DNA from: an uncultured Oscillibacter sp.
GTDB lineage: Bacteria > Bacillota > Clostridia > Oscillospirales > Oscillospiraceae
DNA length: 39,187 nt
Direction of reading: 5' to 3'
Assembly: GCA_905234565.1 (NCBI GenBank)
Contig: CAJOHW010000010.1
Span: 1-39,187, forward strand
The translations under genes and the position numbers were made by a program. Positions 7,715 to 14,910 of this stretch are shown in pieces. Numbering within the stretch: the first letter of the stretch is position 1; the number at the start of each line of letters is the position of its first letter. The notes below the pieces were generated by a model. The model did not search any database, was not told the DNA's origin, and was given only the letters and a program-made list of their open reading frames with translations.

Positions 7715-8560
7715 GTGCGGTTCTGGAAAATGAACGGCGCGGGCAATGACTTTATCATTCTGAACAACCTGAAAGAGGGCCTGTCTCCGGAGGCTCTGCC
7801 GGGAATCGCCCGGACGGTCTGCCAGCGGCGGCTGTCCATCGGGGCCGACGGCCTCATGGTGGTGGACGCCCCGGAGCGGTTCCCGGAGGCGGACTACCGG
7901 ATGCGCTTCTACAACGCCGATGGCAGTGTGGGGGAGATGTGCGGCAACGGGGCCCGGTGTATCTGCCGGTACGGCTATGAAAACGGCCTGGCCGGGGAGC
8001 GTCAGCGGGTGGAGACCACCGCGGGTCTGGTGACCGGAGAGCGGATCGATGTACGGCGCTACCGGGTGCGGCTCAACGAGCCTTCGGTTCTGCGGACGGA
8101 GGGTTCGGTAGAGGTTGGGGGCGTGTCCTGGCCCTGCGCCTATGTGGAACTGGGGAATCCGGGGCTTCCCCACGCGGTGGTGCCCTATCCGGACCTGCAA
8201 AAGGCCGACGAGACGGCTCTGCGGGAACTGGGCCGGGCTATCCGCTGGCATCCGGACTTTCCCAAAGGGGCCAACGTGAACTTCTATGAGCGCCTGGGTC
8301 CGGATACGGTCTATGAGCGGACCTTTGAGCGGGGGGTGGAGGACTTCACCTACGCCTGCGGCACTGGCACCGGCTCTGTGGCCGCGGTGCTGGCGGTCCG
8401 GGGGGAGCTGTCTGCCGATATCCTCCACGCCCGTATGCGGGGCGGGGAACTGACGATAGAGGTGGAGCGGCAGGGCGATCAAGTCACGGCCCTGTACCTG
8501 ACGGGACCTACCAACATTGTGGCAAAGGGTGAGATCCTGGACGAGGATCTGAGTTTTTAA
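7715..8560 (+). CDS. dapF: Diaminopimelate epimerase
   Basis: DapF interconverts LL- and meso-diaminopimelate, the last step before lysine and the meso-DAP of peptidoglycan. The 281-residue protein shows the conserved start FWKMNGAGNDFI, the first catalytic cysteine C76 in MCGNGARC, and the second, C215, in ACGTGTGSVAA; this matches the two-cysteine racemisation mechanism and the family length. GTG 7715 is chosen because GGGAGG lies 8 nt upstream and the protein begins directly at the conserved strand; an in-frame ATG at 7625 would add 30 unrelated residues and overlaps the promoter. It is followed after 18 bp by a symporter gene, probably in the same transcript. Confidence 0.95.
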   Translation: MRFWKMNGAGNDFIILNNLKEGLSPEALPGIARTVCQRRLSIGADGLMVVDAPERFPEADYRMRFYNADGSVGEMCGNGARCICRYGYENGLAGERQRVETTAGLVTGERIDVRRYRVRLNEPSVLRTEGSVEVGGVSWPCAYVELGNPGLPHAVVPYPDLQKADETALRELGRAIRWHPDFPKGANVNFYERLGPDTVYERTFERGVEDFTYACGTGTGSVAAVLAVRGELSADILHARMRGGELTIEVERQGDQVTALYLTGPTNIVAKGEILDEDLSF

Positions 8561-8578
8561 GGTTTGGAGGGACAACCG

Positions 8579-9823
8579 ATGGACGCAAAGGCTGTGGCGA
8601 AAAATTACCGGTTCATGGGAATCATGATCGGGGCAATGGTCCTGGGGGCCGTTGTGGGGGGCGTGGCCCCGGGATTTGGAAACGGCATCGCCTTCTTGGG
8701 CACCGTTTTTATTAACCTGATGTTCTGTATCGTGGTTCCCCTGGTGTTCGCCTCCATTGCCGGGGCTGTGGCCAATATGAAAAGCCGGAAGCGGGCCGGA
8801 AAGATCATGGGCGTCACGGTGGCGGTGTTCGTGGTCACCGGGGCCATTGCGGCGGTGATCTACTTTGTGCTGGTGCAGATCTTCCCGCCGGTCACGGCAC
8901 CCTGGGCGGAGATTCCGGCGGAGGAGATCGGGGACTATGCCACCCTCCGGGAACTCATCGTCAACTTCTTCACCGCCAGCGACTTTGTGGGCCTTCTGAC
9001 CCGCCGGGCCATGCTGCCCCTTATCGTATTCTCCCTGCTCTTTGGCTTCGCCGTGAACCTCTGCGGCAGTGAGGGCATTGTGGTGGCCAAGTTCTTAGAA
9101 AGCCTCACTGCCGTCATGCTGAAATTCGTGAAGATCGTCACCTACTACGCCCCCATCGCCTTCTTTGCCATCTTCGCGGACCTGGTGGCCTCCTACGGCC
9201 CCCAGATCACCCAGAGCTATGGCCGGGCCTTAGCGCTGTACTATCCCGTGTGCTTCCTCTACATCTTCACCGCCTGGCCCCTGTTCGCCTGGTTCGGCGG
9301 GGGGAAGGAGGGCGTCAAAACCATGTTCCGCCACATCGTCCGGCCCGCCATTGTGTCCCTGGGCACCTGTTCCTCCGTGGCCACCATCCCCACCAACATG
9401 GAAGTGGCGGCGGAGACCGGCATCTCCAAGGACGTGTCCGACATGGTGCTGCCCCTGGGGGCCACCATGCACATGGACGGCTCCTGCTTCTCCTGTGTGC
9501 TGAAAGTGGCTTTCGTCATGGGGGTGTTCGGTACGCCCATGGGCTTTGAAATGCTGATTCCGGTGGTACTGGTGGCGGTGCTGTCCTCCGTGGGGATGTC
9601 CGGCGTGCCGGGAGGCGGCTACATCGGGGAGTATATCATCTGCTCCATCTTTTTCCCCCAGCAAATGGCCATGGCCTTCCCTATTCTGATTGCCATCGGC
9701 AACCTGGTGGACCCTCCGGCCACCATGATCAACGCCGCCGGGGACTATGTGGTGTCCTTCATCGTCTCCCGGTTTGTGGACGGCAGGGACTGGCTGAAAA
9801 AGGCGAAAAAGGCGGAGTTCTGA
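8579..9823 (+). CDS. Dicarboxylate/amino acid:cation symporter (DAACS family)
   Basis: The 414-residue polytopic membrane protein is a GltP/GltT/DctA-type symporter that imports glutamate, aspartate or C4-dicarboxylates with Na+ or H+. Family signatures are present in the C-terminal transport core: the serine-rich hairpin GTCSSVATIPTNM, the MHMDGS motif (NMDGT in GltPh), and the second hairpin GVPGGGYIGEY. Substitution of N by H in NMDGT and the GGGY form of hairpin 2 differ from glutamate-specific members, so another amino or carboxylic acid is possible. ATG 8579 has GGAGGG 7 nt upstream. It is downstream of dapF and ends at a strong bidirectional terminator. Confidence 0.9.
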   Translation: MDAKAVAKNYRFMGIMIGAMVLGAVVGGVAPGFGNGIAFLGTVFINLMFCIVVPLVFASIAGAVANMKSRKRAGKIMGVTVAVFVVTGAIAAVIYFVLVQIFPPVTAPWAEIPAEEIGDYATLRELIVNFFTASDFVGLLTRRAMLPLIVFSLLFGFAVNLCGSEGIVVAKFLESLTAVMLKFVKIVTYYAPIAFFAIFADLVASYGPQITQSYGRALALYYPVCFLYIFTAWPLFAWFGGGKEGVKTMFRHIVRPAIVSLGTCSSVATIPTNMEVAAETGISKDVSDMVLPLGATMHMDGSCFSCVLKVAFVMGVFGTPMGFEMLIPVVLVAVLSSVGMSGVPGGGYIGEYIICSIFFPQQMAMAFPILIAIGNLVDPPATMINAAGDYVVSFIVSRFVDGRDWLKKAKKAEF

Positions 9824-9851
9824 GGGACGCTTTTGAAATACGAAAAAACAG

Positions 9852-9898
9852 GCGGGACAGGGAAACGGTGGTTTCCCTGTCCCGCTGATTTCGTTTTT
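9852..9898. terminator. Bidirectional intrinsic terminator
   Basis: A perfect 15-bp stem (9852-9866 / 9871-9885) with loop GGTG. It is followed on the plus strand by TGATTTCGTTTTT and on the minus strand by CTGTTTTTTCG. It serves the convergent symporter and deacetylase genes. Confidence 0.92.
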
Positions 9899-11192
9899 AC
9901 CAGACGCCCATGCCTTTTAAGAATGCGTCATAGACCGCACGGCGGGTGTACTCCTCCACCGGAGCAAACAACTGTCCCGGAAGGGAGTCCACCGGTTCCC
10001 CGGACTGGGCGTCCTCCGGCAGAAGCCCCATTTCCCCGCACCACTCCAGCGCGCCGCAGTAGGGGTCCTCCCACCGTCCGCTCTGCTGCATCTTCTCCCA
10101 GCGGCGCTGGATGGTCTCCTCCCGGGGGGCCAGCAGCATGGCCAGTTCCCCCTGGGTCATCTCCTGGTCTAAGCGCAGGCAGTTGTCCGCGTACACAATG
10201 GCACGGCGGTCCGCTAAAGCGCAGAGCTTGTCAAAGAGGGGATCTTCCCGTCCCACGTCCGCGAAGGGGCTCTCCTCCATCAGTTCCTCCACCGTGACCA
10301 CTTCATAGCCCTTCTGGGCCAGAATCTCCAGCTGAAGGGGCAGGCCCAGGGCCACCGGTGTCCGGCGGGCCATGTTGTACCCGTCCTTCTGGAAGATGAT
10401 CTGGCCGCAGAAGAAGTCCGGATCCCGCTCTAAGGCCTGGCGCATGGGCTCCGTCATGGCGGCCACTTCCGCCCCTATGGCGGCGTCCCCCCGCAGGGAC
10501 GACGGCAGCCAGCCGCCGCCGTCAAAGGACGCCGCGAGATACTGATAGCCTAAGCGGTCATAGAGGTCGTAGCTGGTGAACCCCTGGGCGATCCGGTCCA
10601 CGTAGTGGGGGGGCCGTCCCATGGTCATCTCATAGCCGTAATGGGTGCGCATCCAGTCGTCTAAGCGCAGAAGGTCCGCCTCGGCGCGGCTGACCATGCC
10701 GTAGTGGACCCGCTGGGCGTAGACCACGTTTTTCTTGCCAAAGAGAATGTGCCGGTAGCCGTGGTTCGTGATCTGGTGGCCCTCCTGCAAAATCCGCCGG
10801 ACCAGCCGCTCGTTGTGGACCACGCCCCCCCGGTCGTCTCTGCGGATGTCGGGATAGTGGTCGTAGCGGATCCCGCCCCAGGCGGGGCTGCCGTTCCGGC
10901 CGGGATCATCGGGGTAGTTTTCGCTGGTGTCGCCAATGACATCAAAGGTCCCCTTGGCGTGGAACTCCGCCAGGGCGTCTAAGATGATATCCGTCAGGGA
11001 CTGGCCCCGGTAGTGATCCGGCACGGCGGGCAGGTCCATGGGGCCGTCGTCGAAGGTCATGGCGCAGATCCGCCGGTTCGTTTTCACCCGCTCAATGCGG
11101 CGGGTATAGCGGATAGGCGGCGGCTTCTGGGGCAGGACATGGTTTTTCAAAAACTGCTTTCCCGTTTTTCCCAGCTTCACGACCAGCGACAT
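9897..11192 (-). CDS. NodB-type polysaccharide deacetylase with SLH-like tail
   Basis: The 431-residue protein contains a NodB homology (CE4) domain: motif 1 TFDDGP (residues 46-51, D48 and D49) and motif 2 with H144 and H148 in NHGYRH, the metal-binding triad of CE4 deacetylases that remove N- or O-acetyl groups from glycans. Inserted loops make the domain longer than usual. After about residue 315 there is a tail with SPFADV..DPLFDKLCALADR..TQGELAMLLA and a second similar block that resemble degenerate S-layer homology repeats, which would suggest cell-wall association; this is inference. No clear signal peptide is seen, although the N-terminus is basic. It is the third gene of an operon with an ATP-grasp protein and a PHP protein. 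A glycan or exopolysaccharide target is likely but not shown. Confidence 0.8.
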   Translation of the reverse strand: MSLVVKLGKTGKQFLKNHVLPQKPPPIRYTRRIERVKTNRRICAMTFDDGPMDLPAVPDHYRGQSLTDIILDALAEFHAKGTFDVIGDTSENYPDDPGRNGSPAWGGIRYDHYPDIRRDDRGGVVHNERLVRRILQEGHQITNHGYRHILFGKKNVVYAQRVHYGMVSRAEADLLRLDDWMRTHYGYEMTMGRPPHYVDRIAQGFTSYDLYDRLGYQYLAASFDGGGWLPSSLRGDAAIGAEVAAMTEPMRQALERDPDFFCGQIIFQKDGYNMARRTPVALGLPLQLEILAQKGYEVVTVEELMEESPFADVGREDPLFDKLCALADRRAIVYADNCLRLDQEMTQGELAMLLAPREETIQRRWEKMQQSGRWEDPYCGALEWCGEMGLLPEDAQSGEPVDSLPGQLFAPVEEYTRRAVYDAFLKGMGVW

Positions 11193-11198
11193 ACTTTC

Positions 11199-11942
11199 TC
11201 ACTCTCCTGCAACGCGATGGATCCAATCCTCTATCTGACATTTTATCCCAAACAGCGCCCATTTGCAATAGGACAAACCTCCGGCGTGGGTTTTTCTCCG
11301 GCGGGTGAACTGGCTGGCGGCGGTATCCACCGCCAGACTCCGGCGTCCGGACACCGCCGTCTCCCCGGAAAATAACGCCTCCCGCACCGCGTCCAAGGTC
11401 CGCTCCCGTGCCCGGACCGCCGTCACGCCGTTTCCGATCTCCCGGGGCACGTGGGCGTCGCTGCCTCCAAAGCGGCGGAGGCCGTGGACCCGGGCAAAGT
11501 CCTCCGCCATGGCGTTGGCCTGCCGGTTCTTCCGCTCCGCACGGCTGTTCCACACCTCCACTCCGTCCAAAAAGGGCGCCAACGGCTCCGGACGCCCGGG
11601 ATCCCGGGAATGCTCATAGGGGTGGGCCAGCACCGCAAGCCCCCCTTGCGCCCGGATGGCCCGGGACGCCGCGGCGAACTCCCGGCTTTGGACGGGTTCC
11701 GTGACGAACAGTCCCAGGAGGTGCCCTTGGTCCGTGGACACCTCCACCCCGGGGATCAGGAGAAAGTCCGGATAGGCCAGCCGGACTGCCGCCGCGTCCG
11801 CTTTTGAGAGGACCCGGTCATGGTCGCAGACCGCCGCTCCGTCCAAACCCCGATCCAGGGCGGTTTGGACGATCTCCTCCAAGGGCATCCGCCCGTCCGG
11901 AGAGGCCTGGGAGTGGATATGCAGATCCAGACGCAGTTCCAT
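11199..11942 (-). CDS. PHP-domain metal-dependent phosphoesterase
   Basis: The 247-residue protein has the PHP domain pattern: LDLHIHSQASPDG with H8, H10 and D17, AVCDHD around residues 38-43, PGVEVS, and late LAHPYEHS and FGGSDAH motifs supplying further metal-binding histidines and aspartate. PHP proteins of this size (YciV/RnaAM-like and related) hydrolyse phosphate esters such as nucleoside 3',5'-bisphosphates or nucleotide ends, usually with Mn or other divalent metals. ATG 11942 follows GGAGG. It sits 38 bp after the ATP-grasp gene and 6 bp before the deacetylase gene, so all three are co-transcribed. The precise substrate is unknown. Confidence 0.85.
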   Translation of the reverse strand: MELRLDLHIHSQASPDGRMPLEEIVQTALDRGLDGAAVCDHDRVLSKADAAAVRLAYPDFLLIPGVEVSTDQGHLLGLFVTEPVQSREFAAASRAIRAQGGLAVLAHPYEHSRDPGRPEPLAPFLDGVEVWNSRAERKNRQANAMAEDFARVHGLRRFGGSDAHVPREIGNGVTAVRARERTLDAVREALFSGETAVSGRRSLAVDTAASQFTRRRKTHAGGLSYCKWALFGIKCQIEDWIHRVAGE

Positions 11943-11980
11943 AGGGCCTCCTTTTGATTTTTCCGCCGACGTTCGTTTTC

Positions 11981-13087
11981 TCAGCGCCCCAGCAGAACGC
12001 CCCGGAGATACCGCCGCATAGGAGCCGGATCGTCCCGGCTGGACAGGGCCTCGGCTGCCCGGAAGCAGTCCGGGATTCCGGCGAAAAAGGCCCGGAACCG
12101 CCCGTGCCGCAGCAGGGACAGCAGGGCGGCGGTGTCGTTGAGGAGAAAGCGCATCCGCACGCCCACGGCGTAGTCCTGGGGCACGTAGGCAATGGGTTTC
12201 CCCATGGCCCCGTAGAGATAGTTCAGTACCATGGGACTGCCGGTTTTCTCCGTCAACGGGAAGCTGCCCCAGATCCGGGGGTTCACTTCCAGCACCCGGC
12301 CGTCCTTGAACTCCACCATGGCAAGGCCCTGGAAGCCAAAGGAGTGCAGCAGACGCCGGGCCGTCTCAATCAGACGCCCGTCATAAAAGCTCTCACAGCA
12401 GGAGGAGGGGCCGCCGGAGATGGGATATTCCCGGATCCGGCGGTGGCACAGGGCGCTCAAAAGGGAGCCGTCCTTTCCCAGAAGGAGGCTGATCCCCACG
12501 CCGTCCCCTTCCAGTTTCTCCTGGACAATGGGGTCCGGGTCCCAGGCGGACACCGCCCGCATGGCGGAGCGCCAGGCGGCCTCGTCCTCCGCGATCCAGT
12601 AGCGGTCCGCCGCCTTGAGGCCGTATTTCTCCCCGCACCGGGGCTTTACCACCACGGGATACCGCGCTGGAATCCCGGCGTACTGTTTTGGCACCGGAAT
12701 GCCCAGTTCCCGGCATCGGCGGTGGACCAGGGCCTTGTCGTTCAGACAGCCCAAAACCGTGGGAGAGGCGATGAGGAAGTCGCACACCCGGAAAAACCGC
12801 TCCTTCTGCCAGGACACCGCGTTCAAAGACGCCGCCCCCGTACACAGCAGCACGGGCCGGGGATACCGGATCAGCACTTCTTCCAGGCGGTCCGGGTAGG
12901 CGGGATCCGAGGCGCTGCCGGGGAGCCACAGGCACTCCGCGGCGTACCGGGAGGAAAAGACCGGCGGCGTCAGGGCCGCGTCCCCCCGGGTCTGGACCAC
13001 TACCACCCGGTATCCGGCCCGGCCCAGGGTCCGGACGGCGGCAATGGAGGCCCGGTATTTCCCGTCCGTAATGACCACAGTTCTCAT
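11981..13087 (-). CDS. ATP-grasp domain ligase of unknown substrate
   Basis: The 368-residue cytoplasmic protein has an N-terminal pre-ATP-grasp Rossmann-like part (VVITDGKYRASIAAVRTLGRAG), followed from about residue 110 by an ATP-grasp fold. That fold shows LNDKALVHRRCRELGIPVP, YPVVVKPRCGEKYGLK (ATP-contacting lysine), PIVQEKLEGDGVGISLL and VEFKDGRVLEVNPRIWGS, where the glutamate and asparagine match Mg-ATP ligands. This arrangement is that of carboxylate-amine ligases acting on small molecules or peptides, and similar proteins sit in surface-modification loci. ATG 13087 has GGAGG 6 nt upstream and a strong promoter. It heads the operon with the PHP and deacetylase genes. Substrate not identifiable. 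Confidence 0.85.
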   Translation of the reverse strand: MRTVVITDGKYRASIAAVRTLGRAGYRVVVVQTRGDAALTPPVFSSRYAAECLWLPGSASDPAYPDRLEEVLIRYPRPVLLCTGAASLNAVSWQKERFFRVCDFLIASPTVLGCLNDKALVHRRCRELGIPVPKQYAGIPARYPVVVKPRCGEKYGLKAADRYWIAEDEAAWRSAMRAVSAWDPDPIVQEKLEGDGVGISLLLGKDGSLLSALCHRRIREYPISGGPSSCCESFYDGRLIETARRLLHSFGFQGLAMVEFKDGRVLEVNPRIWGSFPLTEKTGSPMVLNYLYGAMGKPIAYVPQDYAVGVRMRFLLNDTAALLSLLRHGRFRAFFAGIPDCFRAAEALSSRDDPAPMRRYLRGVLLGR

Positions 13088-13118
13088 AGGCGGCCTCCGC
13101 AGCAAGGATTACCAGTTC

Positions 13119-13147
13119 ATTATACCAAATTCCACAGGATATTACAA
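13119..13147 (-). promoter_or_regulatory. Sigma-A promoter of the ATP-grasp operon
   Basis: On the minus strand TTGTAA (13147-13142), 17 bp, TATAAT (13124-13119) preceded by TGG (extended -10). The leader is about 25 nt. Confidence 0.75.
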
Positions 13148-13176
13148 GGCGGCATTGCGGAAAACCCCGAAAGCGC

Positions 13177-13200
13177 GCCCCGCCACAGCCATGGCGGGGC
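13177..13200 (-). terminator. Hairpin downstream of the toxin gene, possible operon terminator
   Basis: An 8-bp GC stem (GCCCCGCC / GGCGGGGC) with an 8-nt loop, about 55 bp past the toxin stop. A smaller GCTTTT/AAAAGC hairpin precedes it. No long U-tract follows directly (GCGCTTTCGGGGTTTT), so its efficiency is uncertain. It is the only terminator candidate for the 11.5-kb gene run. Confidence 0.45.
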
Positions 13201-13253
13201 ACAGGATAAAATCCTAAAAGGAAACGGGGCTTTTCTCCGAAAAGCAATTTGCT

Positions 13254-13514
13254 TCAATACCGTTTATAGATCTGTCCCCGGTTCCCCGCGTCTACCACCA
13301 AGACAATTAACCGACCGTGATCCACAGAGAAGATGACGCGATAGTCTTCAACGCGGAGGCGGTAGAGGCCCGCGCTTTTTCCGCTCCGCAGTTTCTTGAT
13401 ATCGCCCTGTTCCGGCAGTTTAGAAATTGCGTGGATAAGCCGCTCTCTGTTGGCTTTTGGCTGCTTCATAATAAACTTTTCTGCGGCTTTTTCGATATGG
13501 ATCGCGTATTTCAC
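13254..13514 (-). CDS. RelE/ParE-family toxin
   Basis: The 86-residue protein has the RelE/ParE pattern: an N-terminal strand YAIHIEKAAEKFI, a two-helix region with KQPKANRERLIHAISKLP, then the beta-sheet LRSGKSAGLYRLRVEDYRVIF and a terminal LIVLVVDAGNRGQIYKRY. Basic residues in the sheet and the C-terminal R-G-Q-I-Y-K-R-Y are typical of ribosome-dependent mRNA endonuclease toxins; a ParE-type gyrase poison is less likely but not excluded. The GTG start overlaps the antitoxin TGA stop (GTGA), the usual translational coupling for type II pairs. It is the last gene of the tubulin/GTPase run. Confidence 0.88.
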   Translation of the reverse strand: MKYAIHIEKAAEKFIMKQPKANRERLIHAISKLPEQGDIKKLRSGKSAGLYRLRVEDYRVIFSVDHGRLIVLVVDAGNRGQIYKRY

Positions 13515-13732
13515 AGCTGAACACCGGCCTTTTCCGCCAGTTCTTCAATGGTGATGGTGCTGTGCTTTTCCGGGTCCGGATCGTTCAGGTATTCCTCGAC
13601 CAGTTTCTCGCAATAAAGTTCATCATCCAATTCATCATCGAATTGGATGCCTTGGAGGAACAGCAGCAGTTGTGAAACCTTATATTCCGGAAGCCGGTCA
13701 ATAATCTGCTTCGCTCTTTCCCGTTCGCTCAT
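13511..13732 (-). CDS. Antitoxin of the RelE-type pair
   Basis: The 73-residue acidic protein directly precedes the toxin and overlaps its start codon. It has an N-terminal helical region (RERAKQIIDRLPEYKVSQLLLFLQG) and an acidic C-terminal tail with EKHSTITIEELAEKAGVQL, consistent with a small antitoxin that wraps the toxin. Sequences of this look usually accompany RelE toxins in clostridia; the exact antitoxin family is not clear to me. ATG 13732 is preceded by a strong AAGGAGGAG site, and the gene lies only 23 bp after the kinase-like gene. That spacing suggests read-through from the long upstream operon as well as any promoter of its own; I did not find a clear one. Confidence 0.8.
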   Translation of the reverse strand: MSERERAKQIIDRLPEYKVSQLLLFLQGIQFDDELDDELYCEKLVEEYLNDPDPEKHSTITIEELAEKAGVQL

Positions 13733-13755
13733 AAGCTCCTCCTTGCCACGTTTTC

Positions 13756-14910
13756 TCACATACTCCAGCCCAGTTGGTAGAACCGGGACAGCCACTCCCC
13801 CGGCGGGGGATTGTCCACCGGCACCGTCCGCTCCGCGTTCTCCCGGCGCAATGTCTCCACGAACAGTTCCTTCAAATTCTCCGGGCAGTCCCGCCACAGG
13901 GCCAGGACCTCCTGGTCCTCCTCAAAGGCTCCAATGGCGTTGCAGCGGTTTTCCGGGTCGAAGATGAACACGGGCATCCGGTGGTAGTCCCGGAACTTGA
14001 TGTCGTGGTTATAGGGGCTGTCGTCCAGGTAGCCGGACAGAAGGCTGCCGTCATAGGGGTATCGTCCAAAGAACAGGTAGAACAAGAAGGCGCACAGGCT
14101 GTAATGCTGGGACTGCATATCCACCGCCGGAATCAGTTCCCGCACCACCGCCGGATCTCCGAACTCCACCGGGTAATTGTGGCCCCGGGGCAGACGCAGA
14201 AAGGCGTCCGCCCCCTCTAAGAGGTGATTGCAGGAGCAGATCAGGTTGGAGTAGTCCAGATACAACCGATCCTTGTCCACAAAGAACATCCGGGAGAGGT
14301 GGAAATCATGATAGGTATAGCCGTCCTGGTTCAGACGGTCCAGCAGGTCCGCCAGCTGTACCGCCAAAGACTGGACCTCCGGATTCTTCCAACTCCGGGG
14401 GGATAGCCGTGCAAGGCGGGAGGCCCCGCTTTCCAGCCGCCCAAAGGAGGGTACTGGCAGTACCACGGCGTAGTCCCCCCGCCGCCGTCCCAAAGAAAGG
14501 CGCTCCGCGCTGTAATCGTGGTCCACAAACAGGGTACAGGCGTCCCGCCGCTGGGAGGGCAGTTCGATGAGGTCCACGGGCCAGAGGATCCGCTCCGTCC
14601 GGGGCGGGTCCAGAATCCGGCGGAAATAGGCCCGTTCCAGATCCTTGGCCTCAAACACCGGGGACGGATCCCCCTCTTCCAGCTCTACCTGGGAAAACTT
14701 GGCCTGGTCAAAGGACCCGGGGTCCAGATCCACCCGCCGCAGAAACAGCCGCTCCCCGGTCTCCACGTGTTTCAACAGGGGACTGCGGCCCTCCGTCTCC
14801 TCTCCGCCGTCATAGCACTCCCCGGTCATGCCGTCCCGGGAGTACACCGCGCCGCCGTACACCGCGCTGACATACTGGGCGTCCGCAATGGGACGTTCGC
14901 TCTTACTCAC
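13756..14910 (-). CDS. Degenerate protein kinase-like protein
   Basis: The 384-residue protein has a recognisable kinase C-lobe: YTYHDFHLSRMFFV (H201, D202 as the HRD-type catalytic loop) and LDYSNL with D219 in the place of the DFG aspartate, 17 residues later as in protein kinases. A later block, SQHYSLCAFLFYLFFGRYPYDG, resembles the F-helix region (D-WSLG-LYEL--G-PPF). The asparagine normally five residues after the catalytic aspartate is replaced by R207, and the N-lobe lysine is not obvious (LFLRRV), so it may be a low-activity kinase or a pseudokinase. GTG 14910 overlaps the stop of the GAP1-like gene by 8 bp. Its place in the operon suggests regulation of, or attachment to, the GTPase machinery. 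Confidence 0.7.
   Translation of the reverse strand: MSKSERPIADAQYVSAVYGGAVYSRDGMTGECYDGGEETEGRSPLLKHVETGERLFLRRVDLDPGSFDQAKFSQVELEEGDPSPVFEAKDLERAYFRRILDPPRTERILWPVDLIELPSQRRDACTLFVDHDYSAERLSLGRRRGDYAVVLPVPSFGRLESGASRLARLSPRSWKNPEVQSLAVQLADLLDRLNQDGYTYHDFHLSRMFFVDKDRLYLDYSNLICSCNHLLEGADAFLRLPRGHNYPVEFGDPAVVRELIPAVDMQSQHYSLCAFLFYLFFGRYPYDGSLLSGYLDDSPYNHDIKFRDYHRMPVFIFDPENRCNAIGAFEEDQEVLALWRDCPENLKELFVETLRRENAERTVPVDNPPPGEWLSRFYQLGWSM

Noticed and set aside
11954-13336. 460-codon plus-strand frame opposite the ATP-grasp gene
   Set aside because: Shadow frame; the minus-strand product has a complete ATP-grasp pattern, promoter and ribosome site.
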